A stretch of DNA of 64,000 nucleotides from Flammeovirga pectinis (GTDB lineage: Bacteria; Bacteroidota; Bacteroidia; Cytophagales; Flammeovirgaceae): assembly GCF_003970675.1 (NCBI RefSeq), contig NZ_CP034562.1:1488001-1552000 (forward strand), given 5' to 3'. The position numbers were made by a program, and so were the translations under genes. Below are positions 52,071-60,226 of this stretch, piece after piece; the first letter of the stretch is position 1; every line of letters starts with the position of its first letter. The notes under the pieces are model-generated. The model searched no databases. It saw nothing but the letters and a program-made list of their open reading frames with translations, and was not told the origin of the DNA.

Positions 52071-53417
52071 TTAGATCTTTGGATCATTAACTATAGCTGT
52101 CTGAATCAGGCTATCAACAAATTTCTTTGCATTTTTAGGTAACGAGATTACTAGTTTATCACTCTGATAAAGTGGTAATTGATCAAATATTTTTTCTATT
52201 TTATCTAGCTCATTCTTTTTAAGATTAATTTTAAGTAAATCATCTTTAAAAGATTTTTTATTCTTGAAAACAGCATCCAATAGAGCATATTGAACATCAT
52301 CAAATATTAATGAACTGATAGAGCTACCAATGTTTTCGATTTCATTTCTCTCAATCTGATCCATTAAATAGAATACTTCTATATCAATCTTCGTTTCTTC
52401 AGAATCTCCATCGTCTTCAATTAAGAATTGGTTATCATACACTATAAATATATGAGAGATTAATTCCTGCTGAGACTCACTGAAGTACTTTTTGACACTA
52501 TCCCATTCAATTTCCTCATTAAATGCACCACGGAGGCTTTCTAATTGCTTTTTAGAATACTTGGAATCACCGATTCTAATAAACCCTTTATTATTAAATA
52601 CAGCATCTAATAGCTTTAATTCTGCTTTAGAAAAATTGTTATCTGCAAAAATCGAAGAATCATCTTGGGTGATAGAAGAAGCGGATTCTATTTCAAACAG
52701 TTCTTGAATACTAAATGTGTGAAATTCATTTGGTTCCTCTTCATTAAGATGAGAACATTTCTCTAAGATATTTAAAATGAAATCTTCTTGTTGAACATTT
52801 AATGGAGTATTTTCTGGGTATTCAAGTGTTGTGATAATCTCTCTGATGTAATCTAATTGAGCTAAATTAAAAGTGAGATCACCTACTTTTTCTTCTGCTT
52901 TATTTTTCGATTCATCTTCGTGAATAATAGACAATAATTTAAATTCGTTGTCCGTTAGGGTAGTGGCTGAAGTTAATTCACCGTCACCAAATTCTCTTTC
53001 TATCTCATTCATCATGAATAAGACACTAATATTTTTTAGAGATTCGATTAATTCCCAACGGTTTTCATCTTCAAATTCCCAATCAGTTTCAATCTCATCT
53101 AGCTTAGAAATTAGTTGTTGAATAAAGTTGAGTTGTTCTTCATTCAAATCGACCTTTTCAAGTAAATCTTTTATGGAAGAACGATTTTTTTCGTTAAAAT
53201 CACACTCATCTAATAACGCTTTAATTTCCTTAGCAATTTCTTCCGAGAATTTTGGGAATAGGCTAACATCACACGGCACATTTTTGTCGTATAATGATTT
53301 AAGGAACTCATATTCATTTTTAGAAAAAATAAAATCACCAGGCTCTGGAGAAATGTTGTGTTCAACTAAATCTAGACGGTCATTATTCTCTAAAGTATAA
53401 AGTTCAATAAGATGCAT
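52071..53417 (-). CDS. Unrecognised acidic protein of about four ~110-residue repeats
   Basis: 448 residues, rich in Glu/Asp/Lys/Asn/Leu/Ile, no signal peptide, no membrane segment, no family I recognise. A helix-like motif of the type F/L-S-x-x-E/Q-x-x-L-L-x-x-I/V-F-x-x-K recurs at about 31, 91, 154, 183, 206, 262, 287, 312, 372, 399 and 426. Order and spacing suggest four larger units of 95-113 residues (31-143, 154-247, 262-361, 372-448), each of which starts with a FSKNEYEFL / LTDNEFKLL / FSKAELKLL / FDDVQYALL helix. Units 1 and 3 end with a MxxIERxE helix. Likely an all-helical cytosolic repeat scaffold. It stands alone between two unrelated genes. Confidence 0.7.
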   Translation of the reverse strand: MHLIELYTLENNDRLDLVEHNISPEPGDFIFSKNEYEFLKSLYDKNVPCDVSLFPKFSEEIAKEIKALLDECDFNEKNRSSIKDLLEKVDLNEEQLNFIQQLISKLDEIETDWEFEDENRWELIESLKNISVLFMMNEIEREFGDGELTSATTLTDNEFKLLSIIHEDESKNKAEEKVGDLTFNLAQLDYIREIITTLEYPENTPLNVQQEDFILNILEKCSHLNEEEPNEFHTFSIQELFEIESASSITQDDSSIFADNNFSKAELKLLDAVFNNKGFIRIGDSKYSKKQLESLRGAFNEEIEWDSVKKYFSESQQELISHIFIVYDNQFLIEDDGDSEETKIDIEVFYLMDQIERNEIENIGSSISSLIFDDVQYALLDAVFKNKKSFKDDLLKINLKKNELDKIEKIFDQLPLYQSDKLVISLPKNAKKFVDSLIQTAIVNDPKI

Positions 53418-53682
53418 TCTTTCGATTTTTATGTTTTTTTCTCTAATTCACTTCAATAATACTCAGTTTGAATGAAAAAGCATAGATAAAATACAAAACA
53501 GATGTAAAAAAATTAATGTAATTTCTACACATACTTTCTATTTAGAGGTAGTTTTTGCAGTTTTGCAAAGTTGAAAAACGAGTAGACTCTAAATGCATTG
53601 ATTATTAAATAGAAATTTTAATAAATTATCAGCATTTTTGTTGTCTTAATAACTTGAAACTGATAGCAAAGATAATATATAT

Positions 53683-54708
53683 ATGGGATTGTTTGATTTC
53701 TTTTCTAGCGACCTAGCGATTGATTTAGGTACAGCCAATACACTTATAATTCAGAAAGATAAAGTAGTAGTGGACGAACCGTCAATTATTGCATTGGACC
53801 GTCAGAATGGAAAAGTAATTGCCGTGGGTACGAAGGCAATGCAAATGCACGAAAAAACGCATGAAAATATTCGTACAATTAGACCTTTAAGAGATGGCGT
53901 TATTGCTGATTTCCATGCTGCTGAACAAATGATTCGTGGTATGATCAGAATGATTAACCAAGGAAAAAGGTTTTTTACTCCTTCTCATAGAATGGTTATC
54001 TGTATTCCTTCTGGTATTACTGAAGTAGAAAAACGTGCCGTAAGGGACTCTGCTGAACATGCTGGAGCAAAAGAGGTGTACATGATTCCTGAACCAATTG
54101 CTGCTGCTATTGGTATTGGTATTAACATTGAACAACCAGTAGGTAGTATGATTGTTGATATTGGAGGTGGTACTACAGAAATTGCTGTAATTGCACTTTC
54201 TGGTATTGTAGGAGATCAGTCTATTAGAACTGCCGGAGATGTATTTACAAGAGATATTCTTGATTACATGCGTCGTCAACATAATTTATTGATTGGCGAA
54301 CGTTCTGCAGAAAGAATTAAAGTAGAAGTAGGTTCTGCTTTAACGGAGTTAGATGAAGAAATTGAGCCTTTTGAAGTACGTGGTCGTGATTTAATGACAG
54401 GTATTCCAAAAGTAATTACAGTTACTTACTCAGAAGTTGCTTATGCAATTGATAAGTCAATTTCTAAAATTGAAGAAGCTGTATTAAGAGCTTTAGAAAC
54501 TGCTCCACCAGAATTATCTGCTGATATTTACGATAGAGGAATTCACTTAACTGGTGGAGGTGCTTTATTAAGAGGATTAGATAAACGTTTGTCTATTAAA
54601 ACGAAATTACCTGTTCACGTTGCAGACGATCCGTTGAGAGCGGTAGTAAGAGGAACTGGTCAGGCATTAAGAAATCTTGATGATTTCAAGGCTGTTTTAA
54701 TGACTTAA
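53683..54708 (+). CDS. mreB: Rod shape-determining protein MreB
   Basis: 341 residues, standard length. Actin-fold marks: SSDLAIDLGTANTLI (phosphate 1), VDEPSIIALDR, MVICIPSGITEVEKRAVRDSAEHAGAKEV, EPIAAAIGIG, MIVDIGGGTTEIAVIALSGIV (phosphate 2), RGIHLTGGGALLRGLDKRL (adenosine) and the C-terminal end. MreB polymers guide peptidoglycan synthesis and keep rod shape. No mreC, mreD, mrdA or rodA follows, unlike many genomes; a terminator ends the gene. Confidence 0.97.
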   Translation: MGLFDFFSSDLAIDLGTANTLIIQKDKVVVDEPSIIALDRQNGKVIAVGTKAMQMHEKTHENIRTIRPLRDGVIADFHAAEQMIRGMIRMINQGKRFFTPSHRMVICIPSGITEVEKRAVRDSAEHAGAKEVYMIPEPIAAAIGIGINIEQPVGSMIVDIGGGTTEIAVIALSGIVGDQSIRTAGDVFTRDILDYMRRQHNLLIGERSAERIKVEVGSALTELDEEIEPFEVRGRDLMTGIPKVITVTYSEVAYAIDKSISKIEEAVLRALETAPPELSADIYDRGIHLTGGGALLRGLDKRLSIKTKLPVHVADDPLRAVVRGTGQALRNLDDFKAVLMT

Positions 54709-54728
54709 GATATATACTTATTGAAAGT

Positions 54729-54770
54729 AAAAAACTCCATAGCTCGAAAAGAGATATGGAGTTTTTTTAT
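54729..54770 (+). terminator. Intrinsic terminator of mreB
   Basis: 12-bp stem (54729-54740 / 54756-54767) with a 15-nt loop, ending in a T-run. Confidence 0.85.
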
Positions 54771-54791
54771 AGATTATTTTTTCTGATAATT

Positions 54792-54830
54792 AAAAAAAGC
54801 CTATACACGTATTTAACATGTATAGGCTTT
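54792..54830 (-). terminator. Intrinsic terminator of guaC
   Basis: 12-bp perfect stem (54796-54807 / 54819-54830); on the - strand it is followed by TTTTTTAA. Confidence 0.85.
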
Positions 54831-54851
54831 GTATCTTGAAAAAGATAAGAA

Positions 54852-55886
54852 TTAGTTTCTTACACCATGAGCTTTACTTTCATAAAGACCAGAAGTTGTC
54901 ATTTCAACGAATTCTACATTACCTTTCATAGCATCAAGAGTAGTAGCACCTTGGTAAGTCATACCAGAAGCTAAACCACCTAAATATTTTTTGATGATAG
55001 GCTCAACAGGTCCTTTATAAGGAACTAAAGTTTTTTCACCTTCAACAGAAATTACTTCTCTTGATTTTTTATTATCTTTTTTCAACTTACTAATTGCGGC
55101 ATCGAAAGAAGCCATTCCTCTATAAGTTTTGAATTTTCCTTCATTAGTAGTAATTAATTCACCTGGAGCTTCATCAGTCCCAGAAACAATAGATCCTACC
55201 ATAACGTTGTCTGCACCCACACCAATTGCTTTTACAACATCACCTGGTTGTTTGATACCGCCATCTGCACAAATTGGAATACGATTTCCTACTGCTTGAT
55301 AAACATCGTCAATTGCAGTTAATTGAGGGACACCAGAACCTGTCATAATACGAGTAGTACACATAGAACCTGGCCCAATACCTACTTTTAAAGCATCAGC
55401 ACCCCATTCTAAGAAATCTACTGCAGCATCTCTAGTGGCAATATTACCTACCATAACATCTATTTGTGGGTAGTTCTTCTTAATAAAAAGAAGTGTGTCT
55501 TTTGTCATTTCAGAGTGACCATGAGCAATATCAAGAACAATGACATCGATTTTAGCTTCTGCAAGTGCAGTTAACCTATCTTCATAATCTTTAATACCTA
55601 AAGCAGCAGCACAAAGTAAACCTTCAGCTTTTACTTTTCTAACCTCATTCGCTTGTTCTTCTATTGTTAAGAAACGGTGTAAAACACCAAGACCTCCAAG
55701 TCTACCTACAGCAATACACATGTTACTTTCGCAAACTGTATCCATATTTGCAATTAGAACAGGAATATCGATGTAATGGTTTTTAGTAACTTTAGTTCTA
55801 AAACTAACGTCTCTACGTGATTTGATTGTATTGTACTTGGGCACGACTAATACGTCGTCGAAACTATAGGCTTTTCTGATTTTCAT
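54852..55886 (-). CDS. guaC: GMP reductase (IMPDH/GMPR family without CBS domains)
   Basis: 344 residues of a TIM barrel with no CBS insertion. Motifs: [55 protein letters not shown] with the catalytic Cys, [16 protein letters not shown] and [10 protein letters not shown]. In the flap, IMPDHs carry an Arg-Tyr-x-Gln, missing here, and [17 protein letters not shown] resembles GMP reductases. Converts GMP to IMP with NADPH. An IMPDH identity is less likely. Own terminator, and a perfect -7 box at 55927-55934. Confidence 0.82.
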   Translation of the reverse strand: MKIRKAYSFDDVLVVPKYNTIKSRRDVSFRTKVTKNHYIDIPVLIANMDTVCESNMCIAVGRLGGLGVLHRFLTIEEQANEVRKVKAEGLLCAAALGIKDYEDRLTALAEAKIDVIVLDIAHGHSEMTKDTLLFIKKNYPQIDVMVGNIATRDAAVDFLEWGADALKVGIGPGSMCTTRIMTGSGVPQLTAIDDVYQAVGNRIPICADGGIKQPGDVVKAIGVGADNVMVGSIVSGTDEAPGELITTNEGKFKTYRGMASFDAAISKLKKDNKKSREVISVEGEKTLVPYKGPVEPIIKKYLGGLASGMTYQGATTLDAMKGNVEFVEMTTSGLYESKAHGVRN

Positions 55887-55926
55887 ACTGAAAAATTATA
55901 ACGTAGTTATTTATTCACAAAACAGA

Positions 55927-55934
55927 CAAATATA
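55927..55934 (-). promoter_or_regulatory. Candidate -7 promoter box of guaC
   Basis: Reads TATATTTG on the - strand, a perfect TAnnTTTG, 41 bases before the guaC start. A clear TTG is not present at the expected distance. Confidence 0.45.
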
Positions 55935-55980
55935 ATAAAACTGTTTGTAATTTTAAGACATAATTGTGTAAATATATACT

Positions 55981-56937
55981 ATGAAAAAAATAAAAGTAAC
56001 TTTAATAACAGGGTTCTTAGGAGCTGGTAAAACAACATTTTTAAATAACCTTATTAAAAAATATCCTGACGCTAAGTTTGCTGTAATAGAAAATGAATTT
56101 GGTGAAGTAGGAATTGATGGTAGTTTAATTGTTGATAACCAAGAGGATATATTCGAATTAGCAAATGGTTGTATTTGTTGTTCTCTTAATGGAGAACTTA
56201 GAGATGTACTTCGTAATTTATTAAACTCAGATAAAAAGTTTGATCATTTACTTGTTGAAACAACTGGTATTGCTGATCCTAGTGCTGTAGCAGCTGCATT
56301 TATAGGCGATCCTGGTATTGCTAGTTTATTTGAACTTAATGCAACTGTTGGGATAGTTGATGTTAAAAATGTTATTCAATCAATAAAAGAAGATGAAATA
56401 GCAATAAAACAAATCGCTTTCAGTGACTTTTTAGTTTTCTCAAAATGTGATGAAGTGAGTGAAGAAACAATCAAACAAGCACTATTTCAATGTAAATTGA
56501 TGAATCCTCTTGCTTTGACTGAGAAAAACTATAATGGTGAAGTTGTTAAAAAAGATATTTTAAACTTAAATTCTTTTTCATCTTCTAAAGTAGAGGAGAG
56601 GGCTAGTTTTGTTGCAGGAGCACATTCTCACAATCATGGTGATACCGTTTCTTATTCTTTTACTTTTGAAGGTAATGTTGATGCAACAAAACTTGAGATG
56701 TGGCTGTCTGTACTATTTCAATTGCAATTTGAAGTTATTTATCGTTTTAAGGGCATATTTAATATTGCTGGAGAATCAAATAAAGTAATAGTACAAGGTG
56801 TTAGGAACGAATCGAAGATAGTTATAGGTAGCGAATGGGGTGTAGGAGAACAACGAATTAACAGAATTGTAATTATTGGTAAAGGAATAAAAAGAGAGGC
56901 AATTGAGAAAAAAATTAATACTATTTTACTGCGTTAG
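55981..56937 (+). CDS. CobW/YjiA/COG0523 G3E GTPase (putative metal chaperone)
   Basis: 318 residues. GTPase marks: TLITGFLGAGKTTFLNNL (P-loop), ENEFGEVGIDG, the metal-binding GCICCSLNGEL (C-x-C-C), LVETTGIADPSAVA, FSKCDEV in the NKxD position (SKCD), then a His-rich stretch AGAHSHNHGDT and the CobW C-terminal domain (about 220-318). Family members insert or shuttle zinc, cobalt or other metals. Because a B12-dependent mutase is in the same window, cobalt is possible, but zinc (ZNG1-type) is equally plausible. Divergent from guaC. Confidence 0.9.
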   Translation: MKKIKVTLITGFLGAGKTTFLNNLIKKYPDAKFAVIENEFGEVGIDGSLIVDNQEDIFELANGCICCSLNGELRDVLRNLLNSDKKFDHLLVETTGIADPSAVAAAFIGDPGIASLFELNATVGIVDVKNVIQSIKEDEIAIKQIAFSDFLVFSKCDEVSEETIKQALFQCKLMNPLALTEKNYNGEVVKKDILNLNSFSSSKVEERASFVAGAHSHNHGDTVSYSFTFEGNVDATKLEMWLSVLFQLQFEVIYRFKGIFNIAGESNKVIVQGVRNESKIVIGSEWGVGEQRINRIVIIGKGIKREAIEKKINTILLR

Positions 56938-56953
56938 GGTGTGAATTCTTGTT

Positions 56954-57048
56954 AACCAACAATCAACTTTAATAAAAATGTTGGTTGTAGAAATATAAAT
57001 TCTTACTTTTGCAGACCCGAATAGTGTTCGGGGTATTGAATTTTTGAA
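56954..57048 (+). promoter_or_regulatory. Promoter and structured leader of rpsF-rpsR-rplI
   Basis: TTG (56981-56983), 20 bases, then TACTTTTG (57004-57011): a full match to the phylum promoter. An inverted repeat AACCAACA / TGTTGGTT (56954-56961 / 56979-56986) overlaps the -33. Just downstream a GC-rich hairpin CCCGAA-tagtg-TTCGGG (57016-57032) would form the very start of the mRNA, followed by an AT-rich hairpin near 57041-57062. The first hairpin is a candidate autoregulatory site for the S6-S18 complex, as known in other bacteria; inference. Confidence 0.65.
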
Positions 57049-57073
57049 TTTTTCAAAAAATTAATTTATAAAA

Positions 57074-57442
57074 ATGGCATTAAAGCATTATGAAGTAGTC
57101 TTCATCGTGACACCTGTGTTGTCCGATTCCGAAACCACGGAGGCTATTGCTAAATTTGAAAATCATCTGAAAGAGGCAAGTGCAGACGTGTACTCATCAG
57201 AAGATATGGGACTCAGAAAGTTAGCGTACGCAATTGACAAAAAGTCAACTGGTCACTATCACTTATTTGAATTCAAGGCAGATCCGTCAATCATCGCAAA
57301 ATTCGAATTAGAATTAAAGCGTGACGAAAACATCTTACGTTTCTTAACTGTATCTCTTGACAAGCACGGTGTTGCTTTTAACGAGCGCAGAAGAAATGGC
57401 GAATGGTCAAAAAAATCTGAAACTGAAGAAAAATCAGCATAA
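57074..57442 (+). CDS. rpsF: 30S ribosomal protein S6
   Basis: 122 residues. S6 fold marks: HYEVVFIVTPVLSDSETTEAIAKFE, DMGLRKLAYAIDKKSTGHYHLFEF, ELKRDENILRFLTVSLDKHG. The tail is short and charged. Forms a pair with S18 on the platform of the small subunit. Stop overlaps the rpsR start by one base (TAATG). Confidence 0.97.
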   Translation: MALKHYEVVFIVTPVLSDSETTEAIAKFENHLKEASADVYSSEDMGLRKLAYAIDKKSTGHYHLFEFKADPSIIAKFELELKRDENILRFLTVSLDKHGVAFNERRRNGEWSKKSETEEKSA

Positions 57443-57696
57443 TGAGTCTCCAAAACGAACCTATCAACAGAAAGCAAGAGCGTACTAAAAAGTATTGCCG
57501 CTTTACAAAGTACGGTGTGAAATACATCGATTTTAAGGATTCTGAATTCTTATTAAAATTCTTAAACGAGCAAGGTAAAATTTTACCTCGTCGTCTTACA
57601 GGTAACTCGCAAAAATTCCAAAAGAAAATTGCTACATCTGTGAAGCGTGCTCGTCAACTAGCTCTTCTACCTTACGTAGCAGACGGTTTAAAGTAA
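57442..57696 (+). CDS. rpsR: 30S ribosomal protein S18
   Basis: 84 residues, basic. Marks: KKYCRFTKYGVKYIDFKDSEFLLKFLNEQGKILPRRLTG, here in parts, and SVKRARQLALLPYVADGL at the end. The zinc-type cysteine pair of other phyla is reduced to one Cys (KYCRF), as usual in this family. Coupled to rpsF by the TAATG overlap. Confidence 0.97.
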   Translation: MSLQNEPINRKQERTKKYCRFTKYGVKYIDFKDSEFLLKFLNEQGKILPRRLTGNSQKFQKKIATSVKRARQLALLPYVADGLK

Positions 57697-57730
57697 TCAA
57701 TCACGATAACTAGAAATTTTTTCTAAAAAA

Positions 57731-58174
57731 ATGGAAGTAATTTTAAAAACAGATATCAAAGGTTTAGGTTACAAAAACGACATCGTTAATGTTAAACCTG
57801 GCTATGGTAGAAATTATTTGATCCCTCAAAGCTATGCAAAATTAGCTACTTCAGCTAACATCAGCATGAGAAATGAGGAAATCAAGCAAGCTGCTCATAA
57901 ACTTGAAAAAGTTAAACAAGACGCAGTTGAGTTAGCAACAAAAATTGGTGAGTTAACACTTACTCTTACAGCTAAAGCTGGTGAGAGTGGTAAGATCTTC
58001 GGAGCAGTAACTCCACTTCAAGTGGCTGACGCTCTTAAAGCTCAAGGTTTTGATATTGACCGTAAGCGTATCGGTTTCTCTTCTGAGATCCGTATGTTAG
58101 GTGAGTACAAAGCAGTACTTGATCTTCATAAAGAAGTTCAGCAAGAAATCACTTTAGAAGTAGTTTCTGCATAG
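57731..58174 (+). CDS. rplI: 50S ribosomal protein L9
   Basis: 147 residues. N-terminal marks MEVILKTDIKGLGYKNDIVNVKPGYGRNYLIPQSYA, here in pieces, a central helix (about 48-72) and a C-terminal domain with GKIFGAVTPLQVADAL and EIRMLGEYKAVLDLH. The last gene of the ribosomal operon; two hairpins follow. Confidence 0.97.
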   Translation: MEVILKTDIKGLGYKNDIVNVKPGYGRNYLIPQSYAKLATSANISMRNEEIKQAAHKLEKVKQDAVELATKIGELTLTLTAKAGESGKIFGAVTPLQVADALKAQGFDIDRKRIGFSSEIRMLGEYKAVLDLHKEVQQEITLEVVSA

Positions 58175-58237
58175 TTTTTCAAATTAAAAGAATTTACTGC
58201 CGTTAGGCAGCAATCTTATTATTTGAGTTTTTTCCTT

Positions 58238-58275
58238 AAAAGGCTTTTTCAACTTCGGTTGGGAAAGCCTTTTTT
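58238..58275 (+). terminator. Intrinsic terminator of the rpsF operon
   Basis: Stem AAAAGGCTTT (58238-58247) / AAAGCCTTTT (58264-58273), with an inner CAAC-ttcg-GTTG tetraloop, then T-run. A smaller hairpin, CTGCC-gtta-GGCAG, lies at about 58197-58210. Confidence 0.82.
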
Positions 58276-58288
58276 GGTGAGGAAAATT

Positions 58289-58328
58289 AAAAGGGTATAA
58301 CTACTATTGAAATTAGTTATACCCTTTT
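58289..58328 (-). terminator. Intrinsic terminator of the hydrolase gene
   Basis: 15-bp perfect stem (58289-58303 / 58314-58328) with a 10-base loop, next to the end of the minus-strand hydrolase gene. Confidence 0.8.
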
Positions 58329-58349
58329 AATTTTAGCACTCAAAGATGA

Positions 58350-59972
58350 TTACTTCTTAATTAAACCAACTTGTACGCCAATCCATTCATTAATTGTTTT
58401 AAATAAGAATGGAGGATAACCTTCAACTTCTGTTAGCTGAACATCGCCTCTTTTACCACCTGTTAAAAGAAAGTGATTGGCTTTTGGAAAGACCTTACCC
58501 TCAAAATATTTAGAATTTTTGAACGAAGCTATTCGCTCTAAATTTAGTGTAGGATCTAATAAGTTGTCATTTTCTCCGTAAAGCGTATAGACTGGAATTT
58601 TTATTTTATCCCAATACTGTTTAGCATCAAAGTCAAAATATCGTTTCCACCATGCGATATATTCTTCCTCATCAAAAGTAGTAACATATTCAGTCATTGG
58701 TGTAACAATTATTTTATCATGAGCTGCAATCAATTCTGGTGTTTTTACACCTGTTTCAAAATAGTCCATTAATAGATTCTGATAATCTAATGTTATTTTG
58801 ATATCGTAATCTGTGTAAAGATCAGCTTTAAGTCTTTTTTCTAACGCTTGTTTTTCCTGATCAGCAAACTTACTTAATGCTCCAGAAATATTTAAAATGA
58901 ACTTTATATGTTCATTAGTAGATGCTGAGATCGGCATAACATACCCAGCTTGATCAAAACCTACTAACCCAATGTTTTTACTATCTATCCTTTTTGTCTT
59001 TCTTAATTTCTCGATAACAGCAGTTAAATCTCCTGCCAAATCATTAAAATTTGCAGTTGTTCTATCTCCCGTAGAAACTCCACACCCCCTTTTATCATAA
59101 ACAAAAGTAGCTATCCCATAATAGGGTAAAGTCCTCACGTATTCATCGAAAATATTACCTCTAAATTGTTCTCCTGCACCAGGTACAAAAATTACTAAAG
59201 GAAGTTTACCTCCATCTATATTAGGATATGTAAGTGTACCTTCAATTTGTATGTCTTCATTTTTTATACTGATATCTTTATAGTCTGCGAGATCTTGTAA
59301 TCTTTTCCCTTCTTTTAAAGAAGTACCTTCTGTATATGAATCATATTGTAACCTTACTGCTTCTCCATTTTCGTTTTTAAATAATGTGATGGTGAAATCC
59401 GTAGGGTATGATGACGCCATTTTTAAACCTGCAGAAAAAGTGACTTGTTTTTCATCCTTATATGTTGGGTATAAAATTCTTTTTTTTCCGTTATTAAAAT
59501 CAAGAATTTGAAGAGGATGAATTGTTCCATCTATATAAAAAGGTTCAATTTGAATCATTCTGCCATCTTCGAAGCTGAAATACCCTAGAAGACTTCCTAA
59601 ATCATCAATTGTAATAGGAGTGACCCTAATTAAGTTACAATCAACTTGCTTGTAACCAACTTCAAGGTGTCCCATTATAGTGCTATCATTCAAAATTTCT
59701 CCTTTATAGGTAGCAGCCATAGAGGGCGTATCAATTTGAAAAGTTAAGGAGTCTAACGTTTCCTTGTAGTTGTCTACTTTATTGGTCTCTTCTTGGTGGT
59801 AAAATAGTTTTACTTTAATCAGAGAATCTATATTTACAAAAACTAAATCAGGGTATAATTCAAAATCAGCTGTGCCAATCCATTTACCTTCAAGATTTTC
59901 GTTTTTCCATTGAGCATTGCAGATTTGAATGCTAAAAGATAATAGGCTAATTATAAAAAAAAATCGATTCAT
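58350..59972 (-). CDS. Secreted alpha/beta hydrolase with Asp at the nucleophile position
   Basis: Start placed at 59972 (MNRFFFIISLLSFSIQICNAQ signal peptide) rather than 60002. 540 residues: a beta-rich N-terminal part (about 20-230) with GKWIGTADFEL and repeated strands, then an alpha/beta hydrolase (about 240-540). The oxyanion region is VIFVPGAGEQFRGN, the strand FVYDKRGCGVSTGDR, and the elbow GLVGFDQAGYVMP. Family members usually read GHSEGG there; here Ser is replaced by Asp340. YGENDNLLDP and FPKANHFLL supply the acid and His. It may use Asp as a nucleophile, or be inactive. Substrate unknown. Confidence 0.8.
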   Translation of the reverse strand: MNRFFFIISLLSFSIQICNAQWKNENLEGKWIGTADFELYPDLVFVNIDSLIKVKLFYHQEETNKVDNYKETLDSLTFQIDTPSMAATYKGEILNDSTIMGHLEVGYKQVDCNLIRVTPITIDDLGSLLGYFSFEDGRMIQIEPFYIDGTIHPLQILDFNNGKKRILYPTYKDEKQVTFSAGLKMASSYPTDFTITLFKNENGEAVRLQYDSYTEGTSLKEGKRLQDLADYKDISIKNEDIQIEGTLTYPNIDGGKLPLVIFVPGAGEQFRGNIFDEYVRTLPYYGIATFVYDKRGCGVSTGDRTTANFNDLAGDLTAVIEKLRKTKRIDSKNIGLVGFDQAGYVMPISASTNEHIKFILNISGALSKFADQEKQALEKRLKADLYTDYDIKITLDYQNLLMDYFETGVKTPELIAAHDKIIVTPMTEYVTTFDEEEYIAWWKRYFDFDAKQYWDKIKIPVYTLYGENDNLLDPTLNLERIASFKNSKYFEGKVFPKANHFLLTGGKRGDVQLTEVEGYPPFLFKTINEWIGVQVGLIKK

Positions 59973-60226
59973 GTTTTTTAGTTTAGATGAAATGAATGTC
60001 ATCTATATATGTAATAATAAAAAAATAAGGCAATTTATATACCATTTGTAAGTTAATACGGTATAGTTTTTAGTGATAAATATAAAGTATACATAAGGAG
60101 GAGGATTGTTAATCTAAATTTCATATTGAGATTTAACGAATGTATTTCTCATCATCAAGTATAATTATGTTATATTTATACTACTGTTTTCTACACATAA
60201 TACAATTAAGTCAATTTAAAATAAGA

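Noticed and set aside
53887-54282. 131-residue open frame on the minus strand inside mreB
   Set aside because: Complement of a strongly coding mreB frame; Asn/Ser/Thr-rich artefact with no family marks.
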